A stretch of 64,000 bases of DNA from Devosia sp. FJ2-5-3 (GTDB lineage: Bacteria; Pseudomonadota; Alphaproteobacteria; Rhizobiales; Devosiaceae): contig NZ_CP104007.1 of assembly GCF_029201545.1 (NCBI RefSeq), forward strand, positions 62,001-126,000. Reading direction: 5' to 3'. The position numbers and the translations under genes were made by a program. This document shows positions 25,623-33,439 of this stretch, piece by piece. Each line of letters starts with the position of its first letter. The first letter of the stretch is position 1. Under the pieces are notes generated by a model. That model worked only from the letters and a program-made list of their open reading frames with translations. It did no database searches and was not told where the DNA came from.

Positions 25623-26873
25623 ATGACCTCTCCCGGTGAAAACCTTCGTATCAATGGTGATCGGCTCTGGGAGAGCCTGATGGATATGGCCAAGGTGGGG
25701 CCGGGGATTGCCGGGGGCAATAATCGGCAGACGCTGACCGATGCCGACAAGGAAGGGCGGGAGCTCTTTCAGCGCTGGTGCGAAGAGGCGGGGCTCACCA
25801 TGGGCGTCGACAAGATGGGCACCATGTTCATGACGCGGCCCGGCACCGATCCCGATGCACTGCCGGTCTATATCGGCAGCCATCTCGACACCCAGCCGAC
25901 CGGCGGAAAATATGACGGCGTGCTCGGTGTGCTGGCCGGGCTCGAAGTCGTGCGCTCGATGAATGATCTCGGGATCAAGACCAAGCACCCCATCGTCGTC
26001 ACCAACTGGACCAATGAGGAAGGCGCGCGCTTTGCCCCGGCCATGGTGGCGTCAGGCGTTTTTGCCGGGGTGCATAGCCTCGACTATGCCTATGGCCGCA
26101 AGGACATGGACGGCAAGCGCTTTGGCGACGAGCTCGAGCGCATTGGCTGGGTCGGTGACGAAGAGGTCGGCGCGCGAAAAATGCACGCCTATTTCGAGTA
26201 TCACATCGAGCAGGGGCCGATTCTTGAGGCCGAAGACAAGCAGATCGGCGTCGTCACCCATTGCCAGGGCCTGTGGTGGCTCGAATTTACCCTGACGGGC
26301 AAGGAAGCCCATACCGGCTCGACCCCGATGAATATGCGCGTCAATGCCGGGCTGGCGATGGCGCGGATTTTTGAGGCGGTGCAGGACATCGCCATGTCGG
26401 AGCAGCCCGGCGCGGTGGCTGGCACCGGCCAGGTGAAATTCTCGCCCAATTCGCGAAACGTGCTGCCGGGCACGGTGGTGTTCACCGTCGACCTCCGCAC
26501 CCCGAGCCAGGAAAAACTCGACCGCATGCGCGCCAAGATCGAACAGCGCGCCGCCGAAATCTGCGCCGAAATGGGGGTTGGCTGCTCGGTTGAGGCGGTG
26601 GGGCATTTTGATCCCGTCACTTTTGATCCGACGCTGGTGGAGCGGGTCCGCTCGGCGGCCGAAAAGCTCGGCTATAGCCACATGAACATCATCTCGGGCG
26701 CGGGGCACGACGCCTGCTGGGCAGCGAAGGTCGCGCCGACAACCATGATCATGTGCCCCTGCGTGGGCGGGCTCAGCCACAATGAGGCCGAGGATATTTC
26801 GATGGAATGGGCCGCCGCCGGTTGCGACGTGCTGTTCCATGCCGTGGTGGAAACCGCGGAGATCGTGGAGTGA
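25623..26873 (+). CDS. Beta-ureidopropionase (N-carbamoyl-beta-alanine amidohydrolase), M20 family
   Basis: A 416-residue metal-dependent amidase of the M20 HyuC/AtzC group. Metal ligands appear in GSHLDTQPTGGKYDG (His87, Asp98), NEEGARF (Glu132/Glu133) and EYHIEQGPILE (His194), with GAGHDACWAA near residue 385 as the last metal His. It hydrolyses N-carbamoyl-beta-alanine and N-carbamoyl-3-aminoisobutyrate, products of dihydropyrimidinase, to the beta-amino acids used by the transaminase upstream. By sequence alone it could act on other N-carbamoyl amino acids or allantoate; the neighbouring genes decide the call. The ribosome-binding site is weak. Confidence 0.88.
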   Translation: MTSPGENLRINGDRLWESLMDMAKVGPGIAGGNNRQTLTDADKEGRELFQRWCEEAGLTMGVDKMGTMFMTRPGTDPDALPVYIGSHLDTQPTGGKYDGVLGVLAGLEVVRSMNDLGIKTKHPIVVTNWTNEEGARFAPAMVASGVFAGVHSLDYAYGRKDMDGKRFGDELERIGWVGDEEVGARKMHAYFEYHIEQGPILEAEDKQIGVVTHCQGLWWLEFTLTGKEAHTGSTPMNMRVNAGLAMARIFEAVQDIAMSEQPGAVAGTGQVKFSPNSRNVLPGTVVFTVDLRTPSQEKLDRMRAKIEQRAAEICAEMGVGCSVEAVGHFDPVTFDPTLVERVRSAAEKLGYSHMNIISGAGHDACWAAKVAPTTMIMCPCVGGLSHNEAEDISMEWAAAGCDVLFHAVVETAEIVE

Positions 26874-26993
26874 GGTTTTTGGCGCCCCATAAGGCCCAGC
26901 CAAAGGCGCCCTCGACAGGACTTCGCTTTGCGAAGGCCGACCTCGTCCCCTGGGGGCGAGGGCAAGAAGGAGCCGCATCGACTTAGAAAACAA

Positions 26994-27037
26994 AAAGGAC
27001 CCGCCGATCAGCGCTGAGGGGTGCGTGGCGGGCCTTT
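26994..27037 (+). promoter_or_regulatory. Hairpin in the dihydropyrimidinase leader
   Basis: AAAGGACCCGCC (26994-27005) and GGCGGGCCTTT (27027-27037) can pair with one bulged base, about 22 bases before the dihydropyrimidinase start. A run of only three T follows, so it may be a weak terminator/attenuator within the operon. The 186 bases between the two genes also contain a half repeat (CCCCTGGGGGCGAGGG, about 26948-26963). Confidence 0.45.
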
Positions 27038-27059
27038 GAGGACTGCAAGGGAACGAAGA

Positions 27060-28511
27060 ATGAGCAAGATTATCAAGGGCGGCACGGTCGTCACGGCGGA
27101 CCTAACCTATAAGGCCGATGTGAAGATCGAGGGGGACGTCATCGTCGAGATCGGCCAGAACCTGTCTGGCGACGAAGTGCTTGATGCGACCGGATGCTAT
27201 GTCATGCCGGGCGGCATCGATCCGCATACCCATCTCGAAATGCCCTTCATGGGCACGTATTCGGCCGACGATTTTGAAAGCGGGACCCGCGCGGGCCTGG
27301 CTGGTGGCACCACGATGGTGGTCGATTTCTGCCTGCCCAACCCGAACCAGAGCCTCCTCGAGGCGCTGCAGATGTGGGACAACAAGACCGGCAAGGCCTC
27401 GGCCGACTATTCCTTCCACATGGCGGTGACCTGGTGGGGCGAGCAGGTGTTCAATGAAATGGCCGAGGTGGTCGATCGCGGCATCACCTCGTTCAAGCAC
27501 TTCATGGCCTATAAGGGCTCTCTGATGGTGAACGACGACGAGATGTTCGCCTCGTTCCAGCGCTGCGCCGATCTCGGCGCGCTGCCGCTCGTTCATGCCG
27601 AAAATGGCGATGTCGTTGCGGCGATGACGGCAAAGCTGCTTGCCGAGGGCAATAATGGCCCCGAGGGCCACGCCTATTCCCGCCCGCCGGAAGTGGAGGG
27701 CGAAGCGACCAACCGCGCCATCATGCTGGCCGACATGGCCGGGGTGCCGCTCTATGTGGTGCATGTCTCCTGCGAGCAGGCGCATGAGGCCATTCGCCGG
27801 GCCCGGGCCAAGGGGATGCGGGTTTATGGCGAGCCGCTGATCCAGCATCTGACGCTGGACGAAAGCGAATATTTCAACCCCGACTGGGACCATGCGGCGC
27901 GGCGGGTGATGTCGCCGCCGTTCCGCAACAAGGCCCATCAGGATTCGCTCTGGGCGGGCCTGCAATCGGGTTCGCTCTCTTGCGTTGCCACCGACCATTG
28001 CGCCTTTACCACGGAGCAGAAACGCACGGGCATCGGCAATTTTGCGAAAATTCCGAACGGTACCGGCGGGCTCGAAGACCGCCTGCCCATGCTGTGGACG
28101 GCTGGGGTCAATACCGGGCGCATCACCATGAACGAATTCGTGGCGGTGACCTCGACCAACATCGCGAAAATCCTCAACATGTACCCGAAAAAGGGTGCGT
28201 TGATGGTGGGCGCGGATGCGGACCTCATCGTCTGGGATCCGAACCGGACCAAGACCATTTCGGCGAAAAGCCAGCAATCGGTCATCGACTACAACGTGTT
28301 CGAAGGCTTTGAGGTAAAGGGCCTGCCGCGCTTTGTACTGAGCCGGGGCAAGGTGTCGATTGTCGAGAACGAGATCAAGGCGGAGCCGGGCCACGGCAAG
28401 TTCGTGGCGCGCGAGGCCAAGAACCCGGTCAACCGGGCGCTCAGCCAGTGGAAGGATATTGTCGCGCCGCGCAAAATCGAGCGGGCCGGCATTCCGGCGA
28501 CGGGTGTCTGA
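27060..28511 (+). CDS. hydA: Dihydropyrimidinase
   Basis: A 483-residue amidohydrolase opening dihydrouracil/dihydrothymine to N-carbamoyl-beta-amino acids. The binuclear metal site is complete: HTH (His56, His58) in DPHTHLE, carboxylated Lys152 in HFMAYKGSLM, His179 (LVHAEN), His235 (VVHVSC) and Asp312 (ATDHCAF). Overall sequence follows the D-hydantoinase/dihydropyrimidinase branch rather than allantoinase or dihydroorotase. ATG 27060 has AAGGGAACG upstream. The stop overlaps the ABC ATPase start (TGATG), so enzyme and importer are translationally coupled, a strong hint that the importer carries pyrimidines or their derivatives. Confidence 0.95.
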   Translation: MSKIIKGGTVVTADLTYKADVKIEGDVIVEIGQNLSGDEVLDATGCYVMPGGIDPHTHLEMPFMGTYSADDFESGTRAGLAGGTTMVVDFCLPNPNQSLLEALQMWDNKTGKASADYSFHMAVTWWGEQVFNEMAEVVDRGITSFKHFMAYKGSLMVNDDEMFASFQRCADLGALPLVHAENGDVVAAMTAKLLAEGNNGPEGHAYSRPPEVEGEATNRAIMLADMAGVPLYVVHVSCEQAHEAIRRARAKGMRVYGEPLIQHLTLDESEYFNPDWDHAARRVMSPPFRNKAHQDSLWAGLQSGSLSCVATDHCAFTTEQKRTGIGNFAKIPNGTGGLEDRLPMLWTAGVNTGRITMNEFVAVTSTNIAKILNMYPKKGALMVGADADLIVWDPNRTKTISAKSQQSVIDYNVFEGFEVKGLPRFVLSRGKVSIVENEIKAEPGHGKFVAREAKNPVNRALSQWKDIVAPRKIERAGIPATGV

Positions 28512-29299
28512 TGACTGCAGTCGTTTCCGCCGACCATCTCGGCCTGACCTTCAAGACCAATGATGGGGACGTTGTTGCGCTCAGCGACGTCAACCTCACC
28601 ATCAACAAGGGCGATTTCGTTTCCTTCATCGGCCCGTCCGGCTGCGGGAAGACGACTTTTCTGCGCACCATTGCCGATCTCGAACAGCCCACTTCGGGCA
28701 CGCTGACGGTCAATGGGCAAAGCCCGGAGAATGCCCGCAAGGCGCGCTCCTATGGCTATGTGTTCCAGGCGCCGGCGCTTTATCCGTGGCGCACGATCGA
28801 AAATAACGTCGCCCTGCCACTGGAAATCATGGGTTATTCGGCCAGTGAGCAGGCCGAGCGCATCAGGCGCACCATGGAGCTGGTGAACCTCTCCGGGTTC
28901 GAGAAAAAATTCCCCTGGCAATTGTCGGGCGGCATGCAGCAGCGCGCCTCCATCGCTCGCGCGCTGGCCTTTGACGCAGACCTCCTCCTTATGGACGAAC
29001 CCTTCGGGGCGCTGGACGAAATCGTCCGGGACCATCTCAATTCCGAGCTTTTGAAACTTTGGGAGCGGACGCAGAAGACGATCTGTTTTGTGACGCACTC
29101 GATCCCCGAGGCGGTCTATCTCTCGACAAAAATTGTGGTGATGTCGCCGCGTCCCGGCCGGGTGACCGATGTGATCGAGAGCGATCTGCCGCGCGAGCGT
29201 CCGCTCGATATTCGCGAAACGCCGGAGTTTCTGGCGATTGCGGCGCGGGTGCGCGACGGGCTGCGGGCGGGGCACTCCTATGATGGGGAGCATGTGTGA
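28511..29299 (+). CDS. NitT/TauT-type ABC importer, ATP-binding subunit
   Basis: A 262-residue ATPase. Walker A is GPSGCGKT (41-48), the Q-loop is in VFQAPALYPWRT, the signature is LSGGMQQR (138-145), Walker B is LLLMDEP (158-164) and the switch His is in FVTHSIPEAV. YPWRTIENNVALPLE is typical of the nitrate/taurine/aliphatic-sulfonate class. It is coupled to dihydropyrimidinase by a 1-base overlap. The permease gene follows after a 133-base gap filled mainly by a MITE-like element, which probably inserted between two formerly adjacent genes. Confidence 0.93.
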   Translation: MTAVVSADHLGLTFKTNDGDVVALSDVNLTINKGDFVSFIGPSGCGKTTFLRTIADLEQPTSGTLTVNGQSPENARKARSYGYVFQAPALYPWRTIENNVALPLEIMGYSASEQAERIRRTMELVNLSGFEKKFPWQLSGGMQQRASIARALAFDADLLLMDEPFGALDEIVRDHLNSELLKLWERTQKTICFVTHSIPEAVYLSTKIVVMSPRPGRVTDVIESDLPRERPLDIRETPEFLAIAARVRDGLRAGHSYDGEHV

Positions 29300-29308
29300 T
29301 GGGTGTTT

Positions 29309-29424
29309 TACCCCCACCTAGCCTCCCCCTGATAGGGGGAGGGACGGCTCCGAGAAATTGGCGGGATCGTGCCACAGACACCACTATGGCTCCTCCCCCT
29401 TCGAGGGGGAGGTTGGGTGGGGGT
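29309..29424. repeat. MITE-like palindromic element, copy 2 (about 115 bp)
   Basis: Starts TACCCCCACCTAGCCTCCCC and ends GGTTGGGTGGGGGT; each end carries a hairpin (CCCCCTGATAGGGGG; CCCCCTTCGAGGGGG). It is the reverse-oriented relative of 5049-5164, almost identical in length. It sits in the importer operon, 8 bases before the permease ATG, so its right end borders that gene's ribosome-binding region. Confidence 0.82.
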
Positions 29425-29432
29425 GACCGGAG

Positions 29433-30329
29433 ATGAACCGCGTCCTTCCTATTCTGACCGTCATCCTCGCCATTGGGGTCATCTGGTATGCCGCCGCCAT
29501 CGGCATGAATGCGCAGTGGCAGAACGATGTCTATCGGCGTGCCGGCGTCGAAAACGTGCCGATCACCCAATTCGTCATCGATAGCTGGAACCAGGAAAAA
29601 CCGGTGCTGCCGGTGCCGCATCAGGTGGCGCGGGAAGTTTGGAATTCCACCATGCTGGTGGCGCCGGACAAGCCGCGCAGCCTGATTTTCCATGCCTGGG
29701 TGACGTTCTCGGCCACGGGGCTGGGCTTTGTCTTCGGCTCGCTGCTCGGAATCGGGCTGGCAGTGCTGATCGTCCACAATGAGGCGATGAACCGCTCGCT
29801 CATGCCCTGGATCGTGGCCAGCCAGACCATTCCCATCCTGGCGCTGGCGCCGCTGATCGTGGTGATCGGCTTTAACGTCTTTACCGGCACGCTGGGCATT
29901 CCCACCGATCCCGCGCGATTGATGAGCAAAGCGATTATCTCGGCCTATCTCAGCTTCTTCCCGGTGGCGGTGGGCATGGTGAAGGGACTGCGCAGCCCCG
30001 AGGCGATCCAGCTCGACCTCATGCACACCTATAATGCCACGCCCAACCAGACCTTCTGGAAGCTGCGCTGGCCGGCCTCGGTGCCGTATCTCTTTGCCTC
30101 GCTCAAGGTCGGCGTCGCTGCCAGCCTTGTCGGCGCCATTGTCGGTGAACTGCCGACCGGCGCGGTGGCAGGGCTAGGGGCAAGGCTCCTCGCGGGCTCC
30201 TATTATAGCCAGACGACGCAGATCTGGTCGGCGCTGGTGGTGGCGTCCATCCTCGCGGCGCTGCTGGTGACGGCGGTGGGGCTGGTCGAGAAACTCGTCA
30301 ACCGGGCGATGGGGGCGCGACCCGCATGA
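29433..30329 (+). CDS. NitT/TauT-type ABC importer, permease 1
   Basis: A 298-residue BPD_transp_1 inner-membrane permease with about six hydrophobic segments. The region EAIQLDLMHTYNATPNQTFWKLRWPASVPYLF carries the EAA-like coupling loop that contacts the ATPase. A leading membrane segment (ILTVILAIGVIWYAAAIG) precedes a periplasmic loop of about 70 residues. The ATG lies directly after ACCGGAG at the edge of the repeat element. The end overlaps the second permease by 4 bases (ATGA). With the next gene it makes a heterodimeric channel. Confidence 0.88.
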   Translation: MNRVLPILTVILAIGVIWYAAAIGMNAQWQNDVYRRAGVENVPITQFVIDSWNQEKPVLPVPHQVAREVWNSTMLVAPDKPRSLIFHAWVTFSATGLGFVFGSLLGIGLAVLIVHNEAMNRSLMPWIVASQTIPILALAPLIVVIGFNVFTGTLGIPTDPARLMSKAIISAYLSFFPVAVGMVKGLRSPEAIQLDLMHTYNATPNQTFWKLRWPASVPYLFASLKVGVAASLVGAIVGELPTGAVAGLGARLLAGSYYSQTTQIWSALVVASILAALLVTAVGLVEKLVNRAMGARPA

Positions 30330-31423
30330 CCCAGTTGCAGCATTACCTCGCCATTGTCGCGGGCGGCATCAGCCTTGTCGCGCTGGTCTTCGGACTGATG
30401 TCCGGGCCATTCGAACAGGCCATGCTGGTCAAAGCCTTCCTCGTGCTGGGAAGCCTCTCGCTGGTGCGGCTTTTGGTGCCGATCGGGCTCTGGGCCGATG
30501 CGGCGCTGGCCTTTCTGGGGACGGTGGCGCTGCTGACCAGCCTCACCGTTTTTTCACCCGCACCCGCGTTTTTCTGGCTGGCGTTGATCGCGACCTGGCT
30601 CTTTGCCTGGCTCTTCATCGAGCGCCTGTCGCGGTTTCTGGCGCCGGGGATTGCCGATTCGGCGGGGTTGGGGCTCCTCATCCCGGTGGTGTTCGGCATT
30701 TCCATTCTCGTCATCTGGGAAGTCGTGACGCGGGGGGCCAATGTGCCCCAGGTGATCCTGCCGCCACCCTCGATGATCGGGGCGCGTATAGCGGCTTCGG
30801 CCGGAACGCTTTGGGCCGATTTCCAGCAGACGTTCCTGAAAGCCGTGCTGATCGGTTATGTGCTGGGCTGCGGTGCGGGCTTTGTGGTGGCGATCCTCAT
30901 CGATCGCTCGCCCTTCCTCAAATCGGGCCTCTTGCCGCTCGGCAATCTGGTCTCGGCGCTTCCCATTGTTGGCGTGGCGCCGATCATGGTCATGTGGTTC
31001 GGCTTCGATTGGCCCTCCAAGGCGGCCGTTGTCGTCATCATGACCTTCTTCCCAATGCTGGTGAACACGGTGGCCGGGCTCAATGCCTCCAGCGTCATCG
31101 AGCGCGATTTGATGCGCACCTATGCTGCCGGTTACTGGCAAACCCTTATGAAGCTGCGTCTTCCCGCTGCGGCGCCCTTCATATTCAACGCCCTCAAGAT
31201 CAACTCGACACTGGCCTTGATCGGCGCAATCGTAGCGGAATTCTTCGGGACGCCCATTGTGGGGATGGGCTTCCGAATTTCTACCGAAGTCGGCCGGATG
31301 AATGTCGACATGGTGTGGGCCGAAATCGCGGTGGCGGCCGTCGCGGGCTCGGTCTTCTATGGGGTGATCACGCTGGTCGAGCGGCGCGTCACCTTCTGGC
31401 ATCCGTCCGTGCGTGGTGCATGA
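30326..31423 (+). CDS. NitT/TauT-type ABC importer, permease 2
   Basis: A 365-residue permease. The C-terminal two thirds are a BPD_transp_1 domain with the coupling loop SSVIERDLMRTYAAGYWQTLMKLRLPAAAPFIF. The N-terminal 110 residues add about four extra hydrophobic segments (ALVFGLMSGP, LVLGSLSLVRLLVP, AALAFLGTVALLTS, FWLALIATWLFAWLF) absent from the first permease, making it longer than the usual 250-280 residues. Start overlaps the previous stop. The substrate-binding protein gene follows after 30 bases. Confidence 0.88.
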   Translation: MTQLQHYLAIVAGGISLVALVFGLMSGPFEQAMLVKAFLVLGSLSLVRLLVPIGLWADAALAFLGTVALLTSLTVFSPAPAFFWLALIATWLFAWLFIERLSRFLAPGIADSAGLGLLIPVVFGISILVIWEVVTRGANVPQVILPPPSMIGARIAASAGTLWADFQQTFLKAVLIGYVLGCGAGFVVAILIDRSPFLKSGLLPLGNLVSALPIVGVAPIMVMWFGFDWPSKAAVVVIMTFFPMLVNTVAGLNASSVIERDLMRTYAAGYWQTLMKLRLPAAAPFIFNALKINSTLALIGAIVAEFFGTPIVGMGFRISTEVGRMNVDMVWAEIAVAAVAGSVFYGVITLVERRVTFWHPSVRGA

Positions 31424-31453
31424 GGACGGAGCCGAACTCAAGGGAAGCAGGGA

Positions 31454-32449
31454 ATGAAAAATCTTCTAATCGGTGCACTGGCGGGGGCCATGGCCCTCAG
31501 CGCGTCCGGGGCCGCCTTCGCCCAGGACAATTCGGTGACGCTGCAGCTCAAATGGGTCACCCAGGGCCAGTTCGCCGGCTATTATGTTGCCCAGGCCAAG
31601 GGTTTTTATGAGGAGGAGGGCCTCAATGTCGAAATCAAGCCCGGTGGGCCGGACATTGCGCCCGAGCAGGTGATTGCCGGCGGCGGCGCCGATGTCATCA
31701 CCACCTGGATGGCGCCGGGCCTTGCCGCCCGCGAACGCGGCGTGCCGCTGGTCAATATCGCCCAGCCGTTCAAGCAGTCGGGCCTGCTGCTGACCTGCCT
31801 CAAGGAAGCCGGTGTCGAGACCACCGCCGACTTTGCCGGCAAGACGCTGGGCGTCTGGTTCTTCGGCAATGAATATCCGTTCTATGCCTGGATGGCCAAG
31901 CTGGGCCTCTCCACCGAAGGCGGCGCCGATGGCGTGGAAGTGCTGAAGCAAGCCTTCAACGTCGACCCGCTCATTCAGAAGCAGGCGGCCTGTATCTCGA
32001 CAATGACCTACAACGAATATGGTCAGGTGCTGCGCGCCGGTCTCACACCGGAAGAGCTGACGGTCTTCAACTATCGCGATGAAGGCGTCGGCATGCTGGA
32101 AGACGGGCTTTATGTACTTGAGGACAGCCTCAAGGACCCGGCCTTTGTCGAGAAGATGACCAAGTTCGTCCGCGCCTCGATGAAGGGCTGGGACTATGCC
32201 CGCGCCAATGCCGAGGAAGCCGCCCAGATCGTGGTCGACAACGACATGACCGGCTCGATGACCCTCGAGGACCAGCTCTATCAGGTGCAGGAGGTCAACA
32301 AGCTGACCGAAGGCTCGACCGGCGTTCTCGACGAAGCCGATTACCGCCAGACCGTCGATACGCTGCTCTCGGCCGTGTCGCCGGAAAATCCGGCCATCAC
32401 CAAGGAGCCGGAAGGCGCCTTCAGCCATGTGGTGACCGACGGGCTCTAA
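31454..32449 (+). CDS. NMT1/THI5-like periplasmic substrate-binding protein of the importer
   Basis: A 331-residue secreted protein. Signal peptide with cleavage probably after GAAFA (about residue 23). VTLQLKWVTQGQFAGYYVAQAKGFYEEEGLNVEIKPGG is the NMT1/THI5 start, seen also in pyrimidine-precursor and riboflavin-precursor binding proteins; KTLGVWFFGNEYPFYAWM and QAACISTMTYNEYG follow. Together with the two permeases and the ATPase this is a full importer. Location right after dihydropyrimidinase, under RutR-type control, suggests uptake of pyrimidine bases, hydropyrimidines or a related ring. The ligand is inference. No TPP riboswitch precedes it. A strong terminator ends the operon. Confidence 0.9.
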   Translation: MKNLLIGALAGAMALSASGAAFAQDNSVTLQLKWVTQGQFAGYYVAQAKGFYEEEGLNVEIKPGGPDIAPEQVIAGGGADVITTWMAPGLAARERGVPLVNIAQPFKQSGLLLTCLKEAGVETTADFAGKTLGVWFFGNEYPFYAWMAKLGLSTEGGADGVEVLKQAFNVDPLIQKQAACISTMTYNEYGQVLRAGLTPEELTVFNYRDEGVGMLEDGLYVLEDSLKDPAFVEKMTKFVRASMKGWDYARANAEEAAQIVVDNDMTGSMTLEDQLYQVQEVNKLTEGSTGVLDEADYRQTVDTLLSAVSPENPAITKEPEGAFSHVVTDGL

Positions 32450-32473
32450 GGGCCTCGCGCAAGCCTATCAGGA

Positions 32474-32503
32474 CGGGCGGGTCGAACCCCGCCCGTTTTT
32501 TTT
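32474..32503 (+). terminator. Terminator of the pyrimidine catabolism/transport operon
   Basis: CGGGCGGG (32474-32481) and CCCGCCCG (32488-32495) around a 6-base loop, followed by eight T. It lies 25 bases after the binding-protein stop. Confidence 0.92.
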
Positions 32504-32523
32504 GTGCCGAGATCGGGGTCTGG

Positions 32524-32763
32524 TCAGGGATCGATGTGGCGGGCGGAAACGGACTTGATCTCGTCCGGTTCGACATTTCGGGCTTCGTCGAGGCTGAGAA
32601 GGGGCACGCCCCGCACGATGGGGAAAGCCAGCCGCCCGGCCACGGAAATCAGCTCGGTCTTGTCCGGGGACAGGCTGAGCCGGGTCTTGGTGAGCGGGCA
32701 GACCAGCATTTCGAGCGTGCGCACATCGAGCGCGTGCCGCGGGTCGGCCGGAGCCTCGGCCAT
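32524..32763 (-). CDS. Trm112-like small zinc-ribbon protein (UPF0434)
   Basis: A 79-residue protein of the YcaR/UPF0434 family: RTLEMLVCPLTKTRLSL and ELISVAGRLAFPIVRGVPLLSLDEAR are the conserved core. The family resembles eukaryotic Trm112, which activates methyltransferases; in many bacteria, as here, only one Cys of the zinc ribbon remains (CPLT), so zinc binding is unlikely. It overlaps the Lon-N-domain gene by 1 base (TGATG on the minus strand), consistent with one operon from 34.4 kb down to here. Confidence 0.85.
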   Translation of the reverse strand: MAEAPADPRHALDVRTLEMLVCPLTKTRLSLSPDKTELISVAGRLAFPIVRGVPLLSLDEARNVEPDEIKSVSARHIDP

Positions 32764-33428
32764 CAGTTCAACGGAGCGGCGTCGTTGCCGCCCTTGGCCA
32801 TTTCATATTCCGTCATAGCAATGAGCGTTTCCGCCCGGTCGCTCAGGGTTTCGGCTTCGAGCAGAACCTGTTTTTCGGCGGCGCCATAAGGCGAAACCAT
32901 GCAGCAGAAATTGACGAGATCGGCCGTGCCGGTCTGCTCGATCTCTTCCCAGTTGAGCTCGATGGACGCGTATTCGGCATAATCGCGCATCATCTTGAGG
33001 AACCGCGCGCGATCGACCGCCGCTTCCCCCGCGGTCCGATCGTAATCGGCTTCATAAGCCTCGCCCGAAATGAGGCCCTGCCGGTAGGGCGTTTCGACCG
33101 AAAGCTCGTGGATGAGGCGGAACCGCGTCACCCCTTCGAGGATGATGAAATAGCGCCCTTCGGCATTTTCCTCGAAATGGGTGAGCCGGCCCAGGCAGCC
33201 GATTTTCTGCAGCGGTGCCAGGCCCTTGGGGCTTTCTTCGGTCGTATCTTCGGGCTGGATCAGCCCGATCAGCCGGTCCCCCCGCAGGGCTGCATCGATC
33301 ATGTCGATATATCGGGGCTCAAAAATATTGAGCGGCCGATGCGAGAACGGCAGGAGCAGGGCTCCCGACAGGGGGAAGAGCGGCACCGATTTGGGCAAAT
33401 CAGCGGAGCTGGTGGGACGCTTGGGCAT
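32763..33428 (-). CDS. Lon N-terminal-domain (LON substrate-binding) protein
   Basis: A 221-residue stand-alone LON domain: SVPLFPLSGALLLPFSHRPLNIFEPRYIDM at the N-terminus, GCLGRLTHFEENAEGRYFIILEGVTRFRL in the middle and a helical C-terminal part. It lacks the AAA+ and protease domains of Lon. Similar proteins sit next to a CnoX-type thioredoxin gene across alphaproteobacteria, as here (11 bases apart). A role in protein quality control is plausible but not shown by sequence. Confidence 0.88.
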   Translation of the reverse strand: MPKRPTSSADLPKSVPLFPLSGALLLPFSHRPLNIFEPRYIDMIDAALRGDRLIGLIQPEDTTEESPKGLAPLQKIGCLGRLTHFEENAEGRYFIILEGVTRFRLIHELSVETPYRQGLISGEAYEADYDRTAGEAAVDRARFLKMMRDYAEYASIELNWEEIEQTGTADLVNFCCMVSPYGAAEKQVLLEAETLSDRAETLIAMTEYEMAKGGNDAAPLN

Positions 33429-33439
33429 GAAGTGTCCTG

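Noticed and set aside
31424..31453. TPP riboswitch expected before some NMT1/THI5-like genes
   Set aside because: Only 30 bases separate the binding-protein gene from the permease gene, and no THI-box sequence is present there or before the ATPase gene.
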